Position numbers and translations under genes: made by a program. A stretch of 64,000 nt of DNA from Takakia lepidozioides (lineage: Eukaryota; Streptophyta; Takakiopsida; Takakiales; Takakiaceae). The stretch spans positions 26,970,001-27,034,000 of the forward strand of contig CM060734.1 in NCBI GenBank assembly GCA_030704615.1, read 5' to 3'. This document shows positions 30,605 to 45,400 of the stretch, one piece after another. The number at the start of each line of letters is the position of its first letter. Position 1 is the first letter of the stretch. The notes below the pieces were generated by a model that made no database searches, was not told the DNA's origin, and saw nothing but the letters and a program-made list of their open reading frames with translations.

Positions 30605-31539
30605 GAAAGGGTGAACCCATCGTTCGATGTTCAAATGATTTTTGATTGCTTTCAAACATTGCGAGTGTGTTGGACATACCTTGTCAGAGGTACGTGTCGA
30701 GTATCAGGTCAATCGAAATTGATTCAAAGGGTGAACCCATCGTTCGATGTTCAAATGAATTTTTGATTGCTTTCAATCTTTGCGAGTGTGTTGGACATAC
30801 CTTGTCACATGCTCCTCTCAAGTATGAAGTCAATCAAAATTGATTGAAAGGGTGAACCCATCGTTCGATGTTCAAATGATTTTTGATTGCTTTCAAACAT
30901 TGCGAGTGTGTTGGACATACCTTGTCAGAGGTACGTGTCGAGTATCAAGTCAATCGAAATTGATTGAAAGGGTGAACCCATCGTTCGATGTTCAAATGAA
31001 TTTTTGATTGCTTTCAATCTTTGCGAGTGTGTTGGACATACCTTGTCACATGCTCCTCTCAAGTATGAAGTCAATCAAAATTGATTGAAAGGGTGAACCC
31101 ATCGTTCGATGTTCAAATGAATTTTTGATTGCTTTCAAACATTGCGAGTGTGTTGGACATACCTTGTCAGAGGTACGTGTCGAGTATCAGTCAATCGAAA
31201 TTGATTGAAAGGGTGAACCCATCGTTCGATGTTCAAATGAATTTTTGATTGCTTTCAATCTTTGCGAGTGTGTTGGACATACCTTGTCACATGCTCCTCT
31301 CAAGTATGAAGTCAATCAAAATTGATTGAAAGGGTGAACCCATCGTTCGATGTTCAAATGATTTTTGATTGCTTTCAAACATTGCGAGTGTGTTGGACAT
31401 ACCTTGTCACAGGTACGTGTCGAGTATGAGGTCAATCGAAATTGATTGAAAGGGTGAACCCATCGTTCGATGTTCAAATGAATTTTTGATTGCTTTCAAT
31501 CTTTGCGAGTGTGTTGGACATACCTTGTCACATGCTCCT
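30605..31539 (+). repeat. Higher-order repeat block, copy 2 (935 bp)
   Basis: Same eight-monomer order as copy 1, starting 1,897 bp after it, which fits a 16-monomer period. The hybrid spacer reads CACAGGTACG with GAGTATGAGG. Confidence 0.8.
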
Positions 31540-34500
31540 CAAAGGGTGAACCCATCGTTCGATGTTCAAATAAATTTTTGATTGCTTTCAATCTTTGCGA
31601 GTGTGTTGGACATACCTTGTCACATGCTCCTCTCAAGTATGAAGTCAATCAAAATTGATTGAAAGGGTGAACCCATCGTTCGATGTTCAAATGATTTTTG
31701 ATTGCTTTCAATCTTTGCGAGTGTGTTGGACATACCTTGTCACATGCTCCTCTCAAGTATGAAGTCAATCAAAATTGATTGAAAGGGTGAACCCATCGTT
31801 CGATGTTCAAATGATTTTTGATTGCTTTCAAACATTGCGAGTGTGTTGGACATACCTTGTCAGAGGTACGTGTCGAGTATCAAGTCAATCGAAATTGATT
31901 GAAAGGGTGAACCCATCGTTCGATGTTCAAATGAATTTTTGATTGCTTTCAATCTTTGCGAGTGTGTTGGACATACCTTGTCACATGCTCCTCTCAAGTA
32001 TGAAGTCAATCAAAATTGATTGAAAGGGTGAACCCATCGTTCGATGTTCAAATGATTTTTGATTGCTTTCAAACATTGCGAGTGTGTTGGACATACCTTG
32101 TCAGAGGTACGTGTCGAGTATCAGTCAATCGAAATTGATTCAAAGGGTGAACCCATCGTTCGATGTTCAAATGAATTTTTGATTGCTTTCAATCTTTGCG
32201 AGTGTGTTGGACATACCTTGTCACATGCTCCTCTCAAGTATGAAGTCAATCAAAATTGATTGAAAGGGTGAACCCATCGTTCGATGTTCAAATGATTTTT
32301 GATTGCTTTCAAACATTGCGAGTGTGTTGGACATACCTTGTCACATGCTCCTCTCAAGTATGAAGTCAATCAAAATTGATTGAAAGGGTGAACCCATCGT
32401 TCGATGTTCAAATGATTTTTGATTGCTTTCAATCTTTGCGAGTGTGTTGGACATACCTTGTCACATGCTCCTCTCAAGTATGAAGTCAATCAAAATTGAT
32501 TGAAAGGGTGAACCCATCGTTCGATGTTCAAATGATTTTTGATTGCTTTCAATCTTTGCGAGTGTGTTGGACATACCTTGTCACATGCTCCTCTCAAGTA
32601 TGAAGTCAATCAAAATTGATTGAAAGGGTGAACCCATCGTTCGATGTTCAAATGAATTTTTGATTGCTTTCAAACATTGCGAGTGTGTTGGACATACCTT
32701 GTCAGAGGTACGTGTCGAGTATCAGTCAATCGAAATTGATTGAAAGGGTGAACCCATCGTTCGATGTTCAAATGAATTTTTGATTGCTTTCAATCTTTGC
32801 GAGTGTGTTGGACATACCTTGTCACATGCTCCTCTCAAGTATGAAGTCAATCAAAATTGATTGAAAGGGTGAACCCATCGTTCGATGTTCAAATGATTTT
32901 TGATTGCTTTCAATCTTTGCGAGTGTGTTGGACATACCTTGTCACATGCTCCTCTCAAGTATGAAGTCAATCAAAATTGATTGAAAGGGTGAACCCATCG
33001 TTCGATGTTCAAATGATTTTGATTGCTTTCAATCTTTGCGAGTGTGTTGGACATACCTTGTCACATGCTCCTCTCAAGTATGAAGTCAATCAAAATTGAT
33101 TGAAAGGGTGAACCCATCGTTCGATGTTCAAATGATTTTTGATTGCTTTCAAACTTTGCGAGTGTGTTGGACATACCTTGTCACATGCTCCTCTCAAGTA
33201 TGAAGTCAATCAAAATTGATTGAAAGGGTGAACCCATCGTTCGATGTTCAAATGAATTTTTGATTGCTTTCAAACATTGCGAGTGTGTTGGACATACCTT
33301 GTCAGAGGTACTGTCGAGTATCAGGTCAATCGAAATTGATTCAAAGGGTGAACCCATCGTTCGATGTTCAAATGAATTTTTGATTGCTTTCAATCTTTGC
33401 GAGTGTGTTGGACATACCTTGTCACATGCTCCTCTCAAGTATGAAGTCAATCAAAATTGATTGAAAGGGTGAACCCATCGTTCGATGTTCAAATGATTTT
33501 TGATTGCTTTCAATCTTTGCGAGTGTGTTGGACATACCTTGTCACATGCTCCTCAAAGGGTGAACCCATCGTTCGATGTTCAAATGAATTTTTGATTGCT
33601 TTCAATCTTTGCGAGTGTGTTGGACATACCTTGTCACATGCTCCTCTCAAGTATGAAGTCAATCAAAATTGATTGAAAGGGTGAACCCATCGTTCGATGT
33701 TCAAATGATTTTTGATTGCTTTCAATCTTTGCGAGTGTGTTGGACATACCTTGTCACATGCTCCTCTCAAGTATGAAGTCAATCAAAATTGATTGAAAGG
33801 GTGAACCCATCGTTCGATGTTCAAATGATTTTGATTGCTTTCAAACATTGCGAGTGTGTTGGACATACCTTGTCACATGCTCCTCTCAAGTATGAAGTCA
33901 ATCAAAATTGATTGAAAGGGTGAACCCATCGTTCGATGTTCAAATGAATTTTTGATTGCTTTCAAACATTGCGAGTGTGTTGGACATACCTTGTCAGAGG
34001 TACGTGTCGAGTATCAGGTCAATCGAAATTGATTGAAAGGGTGAACCCATCGTTCGATGTTCAAATGAATTTTTGATTGCTTTCAATCTTTGCGAGTGTG
34101 TTGGACATACCTTGTCACATGCTCCTCTCAAGTATGAAGTCAATCAAAATTGATTGAAAGGGTGAACCCATCGTTCGATGTTCAAATGATTTTTGATTGC
34201 TTTCAAACATTGCGAGTGTGTTGGACATACCTTGTCAGAGGTACGTGTCGAGTATCAAGTCAATCGAAATTGATTGAAAGGGTGAACCCATCGTTCGATG
34301 TTCAAATGAATTTTTGATTGCTTTCAATCTTTGCGAGTGTGTTGGACATACCTTGTCACATGCTCCTCTCAAGTATGAAGTCAATCAAAATTGATTGAAA
34401 GGGTGAACCCATCGTTCGATGTTCAAATGAATTTTTGATTGCTTTCAAACATTGCGAGTGTGTTGGACATACCTTGTCAGAGGTACGTGTCGAGTATCAG

Positions 34501-34998
34501 TCAATCGAAATTGATTGAAAGGGTGAACCCATCGTTCGATGTTCAAATGAATTTTTGATTGCTTTCAATCTTTGCGAGTGTGTTGGACATACCTTGTCAC
34601 ATGCTCCTCTCAAGTATGAAGTCAATCAAAATTGATTGAAAGGGTGAACCCATCGTTCGATGTTCAAATGAATTTTTGATTGCTTTCAATCTTTGCGAGT
34701 GTGTTGGACATACCTTGTCACATGCTCCTCTCAAGTATGAAGTCAATCAAAATTGATTGAAAGGGTGAACCCATCGTTCGATGTTCAAATGATTTTTGAT
34801 TGCTTTCAATCTTTGCGAGTGTGTTGGACATACCTTGTCACATGCTCCTCTCAAGTATGAAGTCAATCAAAATTGATTGAAAGGGTGAACCCATCGTTCG
34901 ATGTTCAAATGATTTTTGATTGCTTTCAAACTTTGCGAGTGTGTTGGACATACCTTGTCACATGCTCCTCTCAAGTATGAAGTCAATCAAAATTGATT

Positions 34999-35932
34999 GA
35001 AAGGGTGAACCCATCGTTCGATGTTCAAATGATTTTTGATTGCTTTCAAACATTGCGAGTGTGTTGGACATACCTTGTCAGAGGTACGTGTCGAGTATCA
35101 GGTCAATCGAAATTGATTCAAAGGGTGAACCCATCGTTCGATGTTCAAATGAATTTTTGATTGCTTTCAATCTTTGCGAGTGTGTTGGACATACCTTGTC
35201 ACATGCTCCTCTCAAGTATGAAGTCAATCAAAATTGATTGAAAGGGTGAACCCATCGTTCGATGTTCAAATGATTTTTGATTGCTTTCAAACATTGCGAG
35301 TGTGTTGGACATACCTTGTCAGAGGTACGTGTCGAGTATCAAGTCAATCGAAATTGATTGAAAGGGTGAACCCATCGTTCGATGTTCAAATGAATTTTTG
35401 ATTGCTTTCAATCTTTGCGAGTGTGTTGGACATACCTTGTCACATGCTCCTCTCAAGTATGAAGTCAATCAAAATTGATTGAAAGGGTGAACCCATCGTT
35501 CGATGTTCAAATGAATTTTTGATTGCTTTCAAACATTGCGAGTGTGTTGGACATACCTTGTCAGAGGTACGTGTGAGTATCAGTCAATCGAAATTGATTG
35601 AAAGGGTGAACCCATCGTTCGATGTTCAAATGAATTTTTGATTGCTTTCAATCTTTGCGAGTGTGTTGGACATACCTTGTCACATGCTCCTCTCAAGTAT
35701 GAAGTCAATCAAAATTGATTGAAAGGGTGAACCCATCGTTCGATGTTCAAATGAATTTTTGATTGCTTTCAAACATTGCGAGTGTGTTGGACATACCTTG
35801 TCACAGGTACGTGTGAGTATGAGGTCAATCGAAATTGATTCAAAGGGTGAACCCATCGTTCGATGTTCAAATGAATTTTTGATTGCTTTCAATCTTTGCG
35901 AGTGTGTTGGACATACCTTGTCACATGCTCCT
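34999..35932 (+). repeat. Higher-order repeat block, copy 3 (934 bp)
   Basis: Same order, starting 4,394 bp after copy 2. The hybrid spacer has lost two bases (GTGTGAGTATGAGG), and GATTCAAAGGG also appears after it. A shorter variant with the middle monomers missing lies between, ending in the truncated monomer at about 33553. Confidence 0.8.
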
Positions 35933-38900
35933 CAAAGGGTGAACCCATCGTTCGATGTTCAAATGAATTTTTGATTGCTTTCAATCTTTGCGAGTGTGTT
36001 GGACATACCTTGTCACATGCTCCTCTCAAGTATGAAGTCAATCAAAATTGATTGAAAGGGTGAACCCATCGTTCGATGTTCAAATGATTTTTGATTGCTT
36101 TCAAACATTGCGAGTGTGTTGGACATACCTTGTCACATGCTCCTCTCAAGTATGAAGTCAATCAAAATTGATTGAAAGGGTGAACCCATCGTTCGATGTT
36201 CAAATGATTTTTGATTGCTTTCAAACATTGCGAGTGTGTTGGACATACCTTGTCAGAGGTACGTGTCGAGTATCAAGTCAATCGAAATTGATTGAAAGGG
36301 TGAACCCATCGTTCGATGTTCAAATGAATTTTTGATTGCTTTCAATCTTTGCGAGTGTGTTGGACATACCTTGTCACATGCTCCTCTCAAGTATGAAGTC
36401 AATCAAAATTGATTGAAAGGGTGAACCCATCGTTCGATGTTCAAATGATTTTTGATTGCTTTCAAACATTGCGAGTGTGTTGGACATACCTTGTCACATG
36501 CTCCTCTCAAGTATGAAGTCAATCAAAATTGATTGAAAGGGTGAACCCATCGTTCGATGTTCAAATGATTTTTGATTGCTTTCAAACATTGCGAGTGTGT
36601 TGGACATACCTTGTCACATGCTCCTCTCAAGTATGAAGTCAATCAAAATTGATTGAAAGGGTGAACCCATCGTTCGATGTTCAAATGATTTTTGATTGCT
36701 TTCAATCTTTGCGAGTGTGTTGGACATACCTTGTCACATGCTCCTCTCAAGTATGAAGTCAATCAAAATTGATTGAAAGGGTGAACCCATCGTTCGATGT
36801 TCAAATGATTTTTGATTGCTTTCAATCATTGCGAGTGTGTTGGACATACCTTGTCACATGCTCCTCTCAAGTATGAAGTCAATCAAAATTGATTGAAAGG
36901 GTGAACCCATCGTTCGATGTTCAAATGAATTTTTGATTGCTTTCAAACATTGCGAGTGTGTTGGACATACCTTGTCAGAGGTACGTGTCGAGTATCAGGT
37001 CAATCGAAATTGATTGAAAGGGTGAACCCATCGTTCGATGTTCAAATGAATTTTTGATTGCTTTCAATCTTTGCGAGTGTGTTGGACATACCTTGTCACA
37101 TGCTCCTCTCAAGTATGAAGTCAATCAAAATTGATTGAAAGGGTGAACCCATCGTTCGATGTTCAAATGATTTTTGATTGCTTTCAAACATTGCGAGTGT
37201 GTTGGACATACCTTGTCAGAGGTACGTGTCGAGTATCAAGTCAATCGAAATTGATTGAAAGGGTGAACCCATCGTTCGATGTTCAAATGAATTTTTGATT
37301 GCTTTCAATCTTTGCGAGTGTGTTGGACATACCTTGTCACATGCTCCTCTCAAGTATGAAGTCAATCAAAATTGATTGAAAGGGTGAACCCATCGTTCGA
37401 TGTTCAAATGAATTTTTGATTGCTTTCAATCTTTGCGAGTGTGTTGGACATACCTTGTCACATGCTCCTCTCAAGTATGAAGTCAATCAAAATTGATTGA
37501 AAGGGTGAACCCATCGTTCGATGTTCAAATGATTTTTGATTGCTTTCAATCTTTGCGAGTGTGTTGGACATACCTTGTCACATGCTCCTCTCAAGTATGA
37601 AGTCAATCAAAATTGATTGAAAGGGTGAACCCATCGTTCGATGTTCAAATGATTTTTGATTGCTTTCAACATTGCGAGTGTGTTGGACATACCTTGTCAC
37701 ATGCTCCTCTCAAGTATGAAGTCAATCAAAATTGATTGAAAGGGTGAACCCATCGTTCGATGTTCAAATGAATTTTTGATTGCTTTCAAACATTGCGAGT
37801 GTGTTGGACATACCTTGTCAGAGGTACGTGTCGAGTATCAGGTCAATCGAAATTGATTCAAAGGGTGAACCCATCGTTCGATGTTCAAATGAATTTTTGA
37901 TTGCTTTCAATCTTTGCGAGTGTGTTGGACATACCTTGTCACATGCTCCTCTCAAGTATGAAGTCAATCAAAATTGATTGAAAGGGTGAACCCATCGTTC
38001 GATGTTCAAATGATTTTGATTGCTTTCAAACATTGCGAGTGTGTTGGACATACCTTGTCAGAGGTACGTGTCGAGTATCAAGTCAATCGAAATTGATTGA
38101 AAGGGTGAACCCATCGTTCGATGTTCAAATGAATTTTTGATTGCTTTCAATCTTTGCGAGTGTGTTGGACATACCTTGTCACATGCTCCTCTCAAGTATG
38201 AAGTCAATCAAAATTGATTGAAAGGGTGAACCCATCGTTCGATGTTCAAATGATTTTTGATTGCTTTCAAACATTGCGAGTGTGTTGGACATACCTTGTC
38301 AGAGGTACGTGTCGAGTATCAGTCAATCGAAATTGATTGAAAGGGTGAACCCATCGTTCGATGTTCAAATGAATTTTGATTGCTTTCAATCTTTGCGAGT
38401 GTGTTGGACATACCTTGTCACATGCTCCTCTCAAGTATGAAGTCAATCAAAATTGATTGAAAGGGTGAACCCATCGTTCGATGTTCAAATGAATTTTTGA
38501 TTGCTTTCAAACATTGCGAGTGTGTTGGACATACCTTGTCACAGGTACGTGTCAAGTATGAAGTCAATCGAAATTGATTGAAAGGGTGAACCCATCGTTC
38601 GATGTTCAAATGAATTTTTGATTGCTTTCAAACATTGCGAGTGTGTTGGACATACCTTGTCACAGGTCCTCTCAAGTATGAAGTCAATCAAAATTGATTG
38701 AAAGGGTGAACCCATCGTTCGATGTTCAAATGAATTTTTGATTGCTTTCAATCTTTGCGAGTGTGTTGGACATACCTTGTCACATGCTCCTCTCAAGTAT
38801 GAAGTCAATCAAAATTGATTGAAAGGGTGAACCCATCGTTCGATGTTCAAATGAATTTTTGATTGCTTTCAATCTTTGCGAGTGTGTTGGACATACCTTG

Positions 38901-39180
38901 TCACATGCTCCTCTCAAGTATGAAGTCAATCAAAATTGATTGAAAGGGTGAACCCATCGTTCGATGTTCAAATGATTTTTGATTGCTTTCAATCTTTGCG
39001 AGTGTGTTGGACATACCTTGTCACATGCTCCTCTCAAGTATGAAGTCAATCAAATTGATTGAAAGGGTGAACCCATCGTTCGATGTTCAAATGATTTTTG
39101 ATTGCTTTCAAACATTGCGAGTGTGTTGGACATACCTTGTCACATGCTCCTCTCAAGTATGAAGTCAATCAAAATTGATT

Positions 39181-40118
39181 GAAAGGGTGAACCCATCGTT
39201 CGATGTTCAAATGAATTTTTGATTGCTTTCAAACATTGCGAGTGTGTTGGACATACCTTGTCAGAGGTACGTGTCGAGTATCAGGTCAATCGAAATTGAT
39301 TCAAAGGGTGAACCCATCGTTCGATGTTCAAATGAATTTTTGATTGCTTTCAATCTTTGCGAGTGTGTTGGACATACCTTGTCACATGCTCCTCTCAAGT
39401 ATGAAGTCAATCAAAATTGATTGAAAGGGTGAACCCATCGTTCGATGTTCAAATGATTTTTGATTGCTTTCAAACATTGCGAGTGTGTTGGACATACCTT
39501 GTCAGAGGTACGTGTCGAGTATCAAGTCAATCGAAATTGATTGAAAGGGTGAACCCATCGTTCGATGTTCAAATGAATTTTTGATTGCTTTCAATCTTTG
39601 CGAGTGTGTTGGACATACCTTGTCACATGCTCCTCTCAAGTATGAAGTCAATCAAAATTGATTGAAAGGGTGAACCCATCGTTCGATGTTCAAATGAATT
39701 TTTGATTGCTTTCAAACATTGCGAGTGTGTTGGACATACCTTGTCAGAGGTACGTGTGGAGTATCACGTCAATCGAAATTGATTGAAAGGGTGAACCCAT
39801 CGTTCGATGTTCAAATGAATTTTTGATTGCTTTCAATCTTTGCGAGTGTGTTGGACATACCTTGTCACATGCTCCTCTCAAGTATGAAGTCAATCAAAAT
39901 TGATTGAAAGGGTGAACCCATCGTTCGATGTTCAAATGAATTTTTGATTGCTTTCAAACATTGCGAGTGTGTTGGACATACCTTGTCACAGGTACGTGTC
40001 AAGTATGAGGTCAATCGAAATTGATTGAAAGGGTGAACCCATCGTTCGATGTTCAAATGAATTTTTGATTGCTTTCAATCTTTGCGAGTGTGTTGGACAT
40101 ACCTTGTCACATGCTCCT
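39181..40118 (+). repeat. Higher-order repeat block, copy 4 (938 bp)
   Basis: Same order, starting 4,182 bp after copy 3. A related block near 37.8-38.7 kb shares the GATTCAAAGGG and CACAGGT landmarks but lacks the truncated monomer. Confidence 0.8.
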
Positions 40119-41557
40119 CAAAGGGTGAACCCATCGTTCGATGTTCAAATGAATTTTTGATTGCTTTCAATCTTTGCGAGTGTGTTGGACATACCTTGTC
40201 ACATGCTCCTCTCAAGTATGAAGTCAATCAAAATTGATTGAAAGGGTGAACCCATCGTTCGATGTTCAAATGATTTTTGATTGCTTTCAATCTTTGCGAG
40301 TGTGTTGGACATACCTTGTCACATGCTCCTCTCAAGTATGAAGTCAATCAAAATTGATTGAAAGGGTGAACCCATCGTTCGATGTTCAAATGATTTTTGA
40401 TTGCTTTCAAACATTGCGAGTGTGTTGGACATACCTTGTCACATGCTCCTCTCAAGTATGAAGTCAATCAAAATTGATTGAAAGGGTGAACCCATCGTTC
40501 GATGTTCAAATGAATTTTTGATTGCTTTCAAACATTGCGAGTGTGTTGGACATACCTTGTCACAGGTACTGTCGAGTATCAGGTCAATCGAAATTGATTC
40601 AAAGGGTGAACCCATCGTTCGATGTTCAAATGATTTTTGATTGCTTTCAATCTTTGCGAGTGTGTTGGACATACCTTGTCACATGCTCCTCTCAAGTATG
40701 AAGTCAATCAAAATTGATTGAAAGGGTGAACCCATCGTTCGATGTTCAAATGATTTTTGATTGCTTTCAAACATTGCGAGTGTGTTGGACATACCTTGTC
40801 ACAGGTACGTGTCGAGTATCAAGTCAATCAAAATTGATTGAAAGGGTGAACCCATCGTTCGATGTTCAAATGAATTTTTGATTGCTTTCAATCTTTGCGA
40901 GTGTGTTGGACATACCTTGTCACATGCTACTCAAGTATGAAGTCAATCAAAATTGATTGAAAGGGTGAACCCATCGTTCGATGTTCAAATGAATTTTTGA
41001 TTGCTTTCAAACATTGCGAGTGTGTTGGACATACCTTGTCAGAGGTACGTCTGAGTATCACGTCAATCGAAATTGATTGAAAGGGTGAACCCATCGTTCG
41101 ATGTTCAAATGAATTTTTGATTGCTTTCAATCTTTGCGAGTGTGTTGGACATACCTTGTCACATGCTCCTCTCAAGTATGAAGTCAATCGAAATTGATTG
41201 AAAGGGTGAACCCATCGTTCGATGTTCAAATGAATTTTTGATTGCTTTCAATCTTTGCGAGTGTGTTGGACATACCTTGTCACATGCTCCTCTCAAGTAT
41301 GAAGTCAATCAAAATTGATTGAAAGGGTGAACCCATCGTTCGATGTTCAAATGATTTTGATTGCTTTCAACTTTGCGAGTGTGTTGGACATACCTTGTCA
41401 CATGCTCCTCTCAAGTATGAAGTCAATCAAAATTGATTGAAAGGGTGAACCCATCGTTCGATGTTCAAATGATTTTTGATTGCTTTCAACATTGCGAGTG
41501 TGTTGGACATACCTTGTCACATGCTCCTCTCAAGTATGAAGTCAATCAAAATTGATT

Positions 41558-42492
41558 GAAAGGGTGAACCCATCGTTCGATGTTCAAATGAATTTTTGAT
41601 TGCTTTCAAACATTGCGAGTGTGTTGGACATACCTTGTCAGAGGTACGTGTCGAGTATCAGGTCAATCGAAATTGATTGAAAGGGTGAACCCATCGTTCG
41701 ATGTTCAAATGAATTTTTGATTGCTTTCAATCTTTGCGAGTGTGTTGGACATACCTTGTCACATGCTCCTCTCAAGTATGAAGTCAATCAAAATTGATTG
41801 AAAGGGTGAACCCATCGTTCGATGTTCAAATGATTTTTGATTGCTTTCAAACATTGCGAGTGTGTTGGACATACCTTGTCAGAGGTACGTGTCGAGTATC
41901 AAGTCAATCGAAATTGATTGAAAGGGTGAACCCATCGTTCGATGTTCAAATGAATTTTTGATTGCTTTCAATCTTTGCGAGTGTGTTGGACATACCTTGT
42001 CACATGCTCCTCTCAAGTATGAAGTCAATCAAAATTGATTGAAAGGGTGAACCCATCGTTCGATGTTCAAATGATTTTTGATTGCTTTCAAACATTGCGA
42101 GTGTGTTGGACTACCTTGTCAGAGGTACTGTCGAGTATCAAGTCAATCGAAATTGATTGAAAGGGTGAACCCATCGTTCGATGTTCAAATGAATTTTTGA
42201 TTGCTTTCAATCTTTGCGAGTGTGTTGGACATACCTTGTCACATGCTCCTCTCAAGTATGAAGTCAATCAAAATTGATTGAAAGGGTGAACCCATCGTTC
42301 GATGTTCAAATGAATTTTTGATTGCTTTCAAACATTGCGAGTGTGTTGGACATACCTTGTCACAGGTACGTGTCGAGTATGAGGTCAATCGAAATTGATT
42401 CAAAGGGTGAACCCATCGTTCGATGTTCAAATGAATTTTTGATTGCTTTCAATCTTTGCGAGTGTGTTGGACATACCTTGTCACATGCTCCT
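41558..42492 (+). repeat. Higher-order repeat block, copy 5 (935 bp)
   Basis: Same order, starting 2,377 bp after copy 4, which fits 20 monomers. Here the first B monomer has GATTGAAAGGG and the hybrid one has GATTCAAAGGG. Partial later copies end at truncated monomers near 44373 and 44940. Confidence 0.75.
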
Positions 42493-45400
42493 CAAAGGGT
42501 GAACCCATCGTTCGATGTTCGAATAAATTTTTTTTGATTGCTTTCAATCTTTGCGAGTGTGTTGGACATACCTTGTCACATGCTCCTCTCAGTATGAAGT
42601 CAATCAAAATTGATTGAAAGGGTGAACCCATCGTTCGATGTTCAAATGATTTTTGATTGCTTTCAATCTTTGCGAGTGTGTTGGACATACCTTGTCACAT
42701 GCTCCTCTCAAGTATGAGTCAATCAAAATTGATTGAAAGGGTGAACCCATCGTTCGATGTTCAAATGATTTTTGATTGCTTTCAATCTTTGCGAGTGTGT
42801 TGGACATACCTTGTCACATGCTCCTCTCAAGTATGAAGTCAATCAAAATTGATTGAAAGGGTGAACCCATCGTTCGATGTTCAAATGAATTTTTGATTGC
42901 TTTCAAACATTGCGAGTGTGTTGGACATACCTTGTCAGAGGTACGTGTCGAGTATCAGGTCAATCGAATTGATTCAAGGGTGAACCCATCGTTCGATGTT
43001 CAAATGAATTTTGATTGCTTTCAATCTTTGCGAGTGTGTTGGACATACCTTGTCACATGCTCCTCTCAAGTATGAAGTCAATCAAAATTGATTGAAAGGG
43101 TGAACCCATCGTTCGATGTTCAAATGATTTTTGATTGCTTTCAAATTGCGAGTGTGTTGGACATACCTTGTCAGAGGTACGTGTCGAGTATCAGTCAATC
43201 GAAATTGATTGAAAGGGTGAACCCATCGTTCGATGTTCAAATGAATTTTTGATTGCTTTCAATCTTTGCGAGTGTGTTGGACATACCTTGTCACATGCTC
43301 CTCTCAAGTATGAAGTCAATCAAAATTGATTGAAAGGGTGAACCCATCGTTCGATGTTCAAATGATTTTTGATTGCTTTCAAACATTGCGAGTGTGTTGG
43401 ACATACCTTGTCAGAGGTACGTGTCGAGTATCAGTCAATCGAAATTGATTGAAAGGGTGAACCCATCGTTCGATGTTCAAATGAATTTTTGATTGCTTTC
43501 AATCTTTGCGAGTGTGTTGGACATACCTTGTCACATGCTCCTCTCAAGTATGAAGTCAATCAAAATTGATTGAAAGGGTGAACCCATCGTTCGATGTTCA
43601 AATGATTTTTGATTGCTTTCAATCTTTGCGAGTGTGTTGGACATACCTTGTCACATGCTCCTCTCAAGTATGAAGTCAATCAAAATTGATTGAAAGGGTG
43701 AACCCATCGTTCGATGTTCAAATGATTTTTGATTGCTTTCAAACATTGCGAGTGTGTTGGACATACCTTGTCACATGCTCCTCTCAGTATGAAGTCAATC
43801 AAATTGATTGAAAGGGTGAACCCATCGTTCGATGTTCAAATGATTTTTGATTGCTTTCAAACTTTGCGAGTGTGTTGGACATACCTTGTCACATGCTCCT
43901 CTCAAGTATGAAGTCAATCAAATTGATTGAAGGGTGAACCCATCGTTCGATGTTCAAATGAATTTTTGATTGCTTTCAAACATTGCGAGTGTGTTGGACA
44001 TACCTTGTCAAGGTACGTGTCGAGTATCAGGTCATCGAAATTGATTGAAGGGTGAACCCATCGTTCGATGTTCAAATGAATTTTTGATTGCTTTCAATCT
44101 TTGCGAGTGTGTTGGACATACCTTGTCACATGCTCCTCTCAAGTATGAAGTCAATCAAATTGATTGAAAGGGTGAACCCATCGTTCGATGTTCAAATGAT
44201 TTTTGATTGCTTCAAACATTGCGAGTGTGTTGGACATACCTTGTCACAGGTACGTGTCGAGTATCAAGTCAATCGAATTGATTGAAAGGTGAACCCATCG
44301 TTCGATGTTCAAATGAATTTTTGATTGCTTTCATCTTTGCGAGTGTGTTGGACATACCTTGTCACATGCTCCTCAAAGGGTGAACCCATCGTTCGATGTT
44401 CAAATGAATTTTTGATTGCTTTCAATCTTTGCGAGTGTGTTGGACATACCTTGTCACATGCTCCTCTCAAGTATGAAGTCAATCAAAATTGATTGAAAGG
44501 GTGAACCCATCGTTCGATGTTCAAATGATTTTTGATTGCTTTCAATCTTTGCGAGTGTGTTGGACATACCTTGTCACATGCTCCTCTCAAGTATAGTCAA
44601 TCAAAATTGATTGAAAGGGTGAACCCATCGTTCGATGTTCAAATGATTTTTGATTGCTTTCAAACATTGCGAGTGTGTTGGACATACCTTGTCACATGCT
44701 CCTCTCAGTATGAAGTCAATCAAATTTGATTGAAAGGGTGAACCCATCGTTCGATGTTCAAATGAATTTTTGATTGCTTTCAAACATTGCGAGTGTGTTG
44801 GACATACCTTGTCACAGGTACGTGTGGAGTATCAGGTCAATCGAAATTGATTCAAAGGGTGAACCCATCGTTCGATGTTCAAATGATTTTATTGCTTTCA
44901 ATCTTTGCGAGTGTGTTGGACATACCTTGTCACATGCTCCTCAAAGGGTGAACCCATCGTTCGATGTTCAAATGATTTTTGATTGCTTTCAATCTTGGCG
45001 TGTGTTGGACATACCTTGTCACATGCTCCTCTCAAGTATGAAGTCAATCAAAATTGATTGAAAGGGTGAACCCATCGTTCGATGTTCAAATGAATTTTGA
45101 TTGCTTTCAATCTTTGCGAGTGTGTGTTGGACATACCTTGTCACATGCTCCTCTCAAGTATGAAGTCAATCAAAATTGATTGAAAGGGAAACCCATCGTT
45201 CGATGTTCAAATGATTTTGATGCTTTCAAACATTGCGAGTGTGTTGGACATACCTTGTCACAGGTCCTCTCAAGTATGAAGTCAATCGAAATTGATTGAA
45301 AGGGTGAACCCATCGTTCGATGTTCAAATGATTTTTGATTGCTTTCAAACATTGCGAGTGTGTTGGACATACCTTGTCACAGGTACGTCTCAAGTATGAA

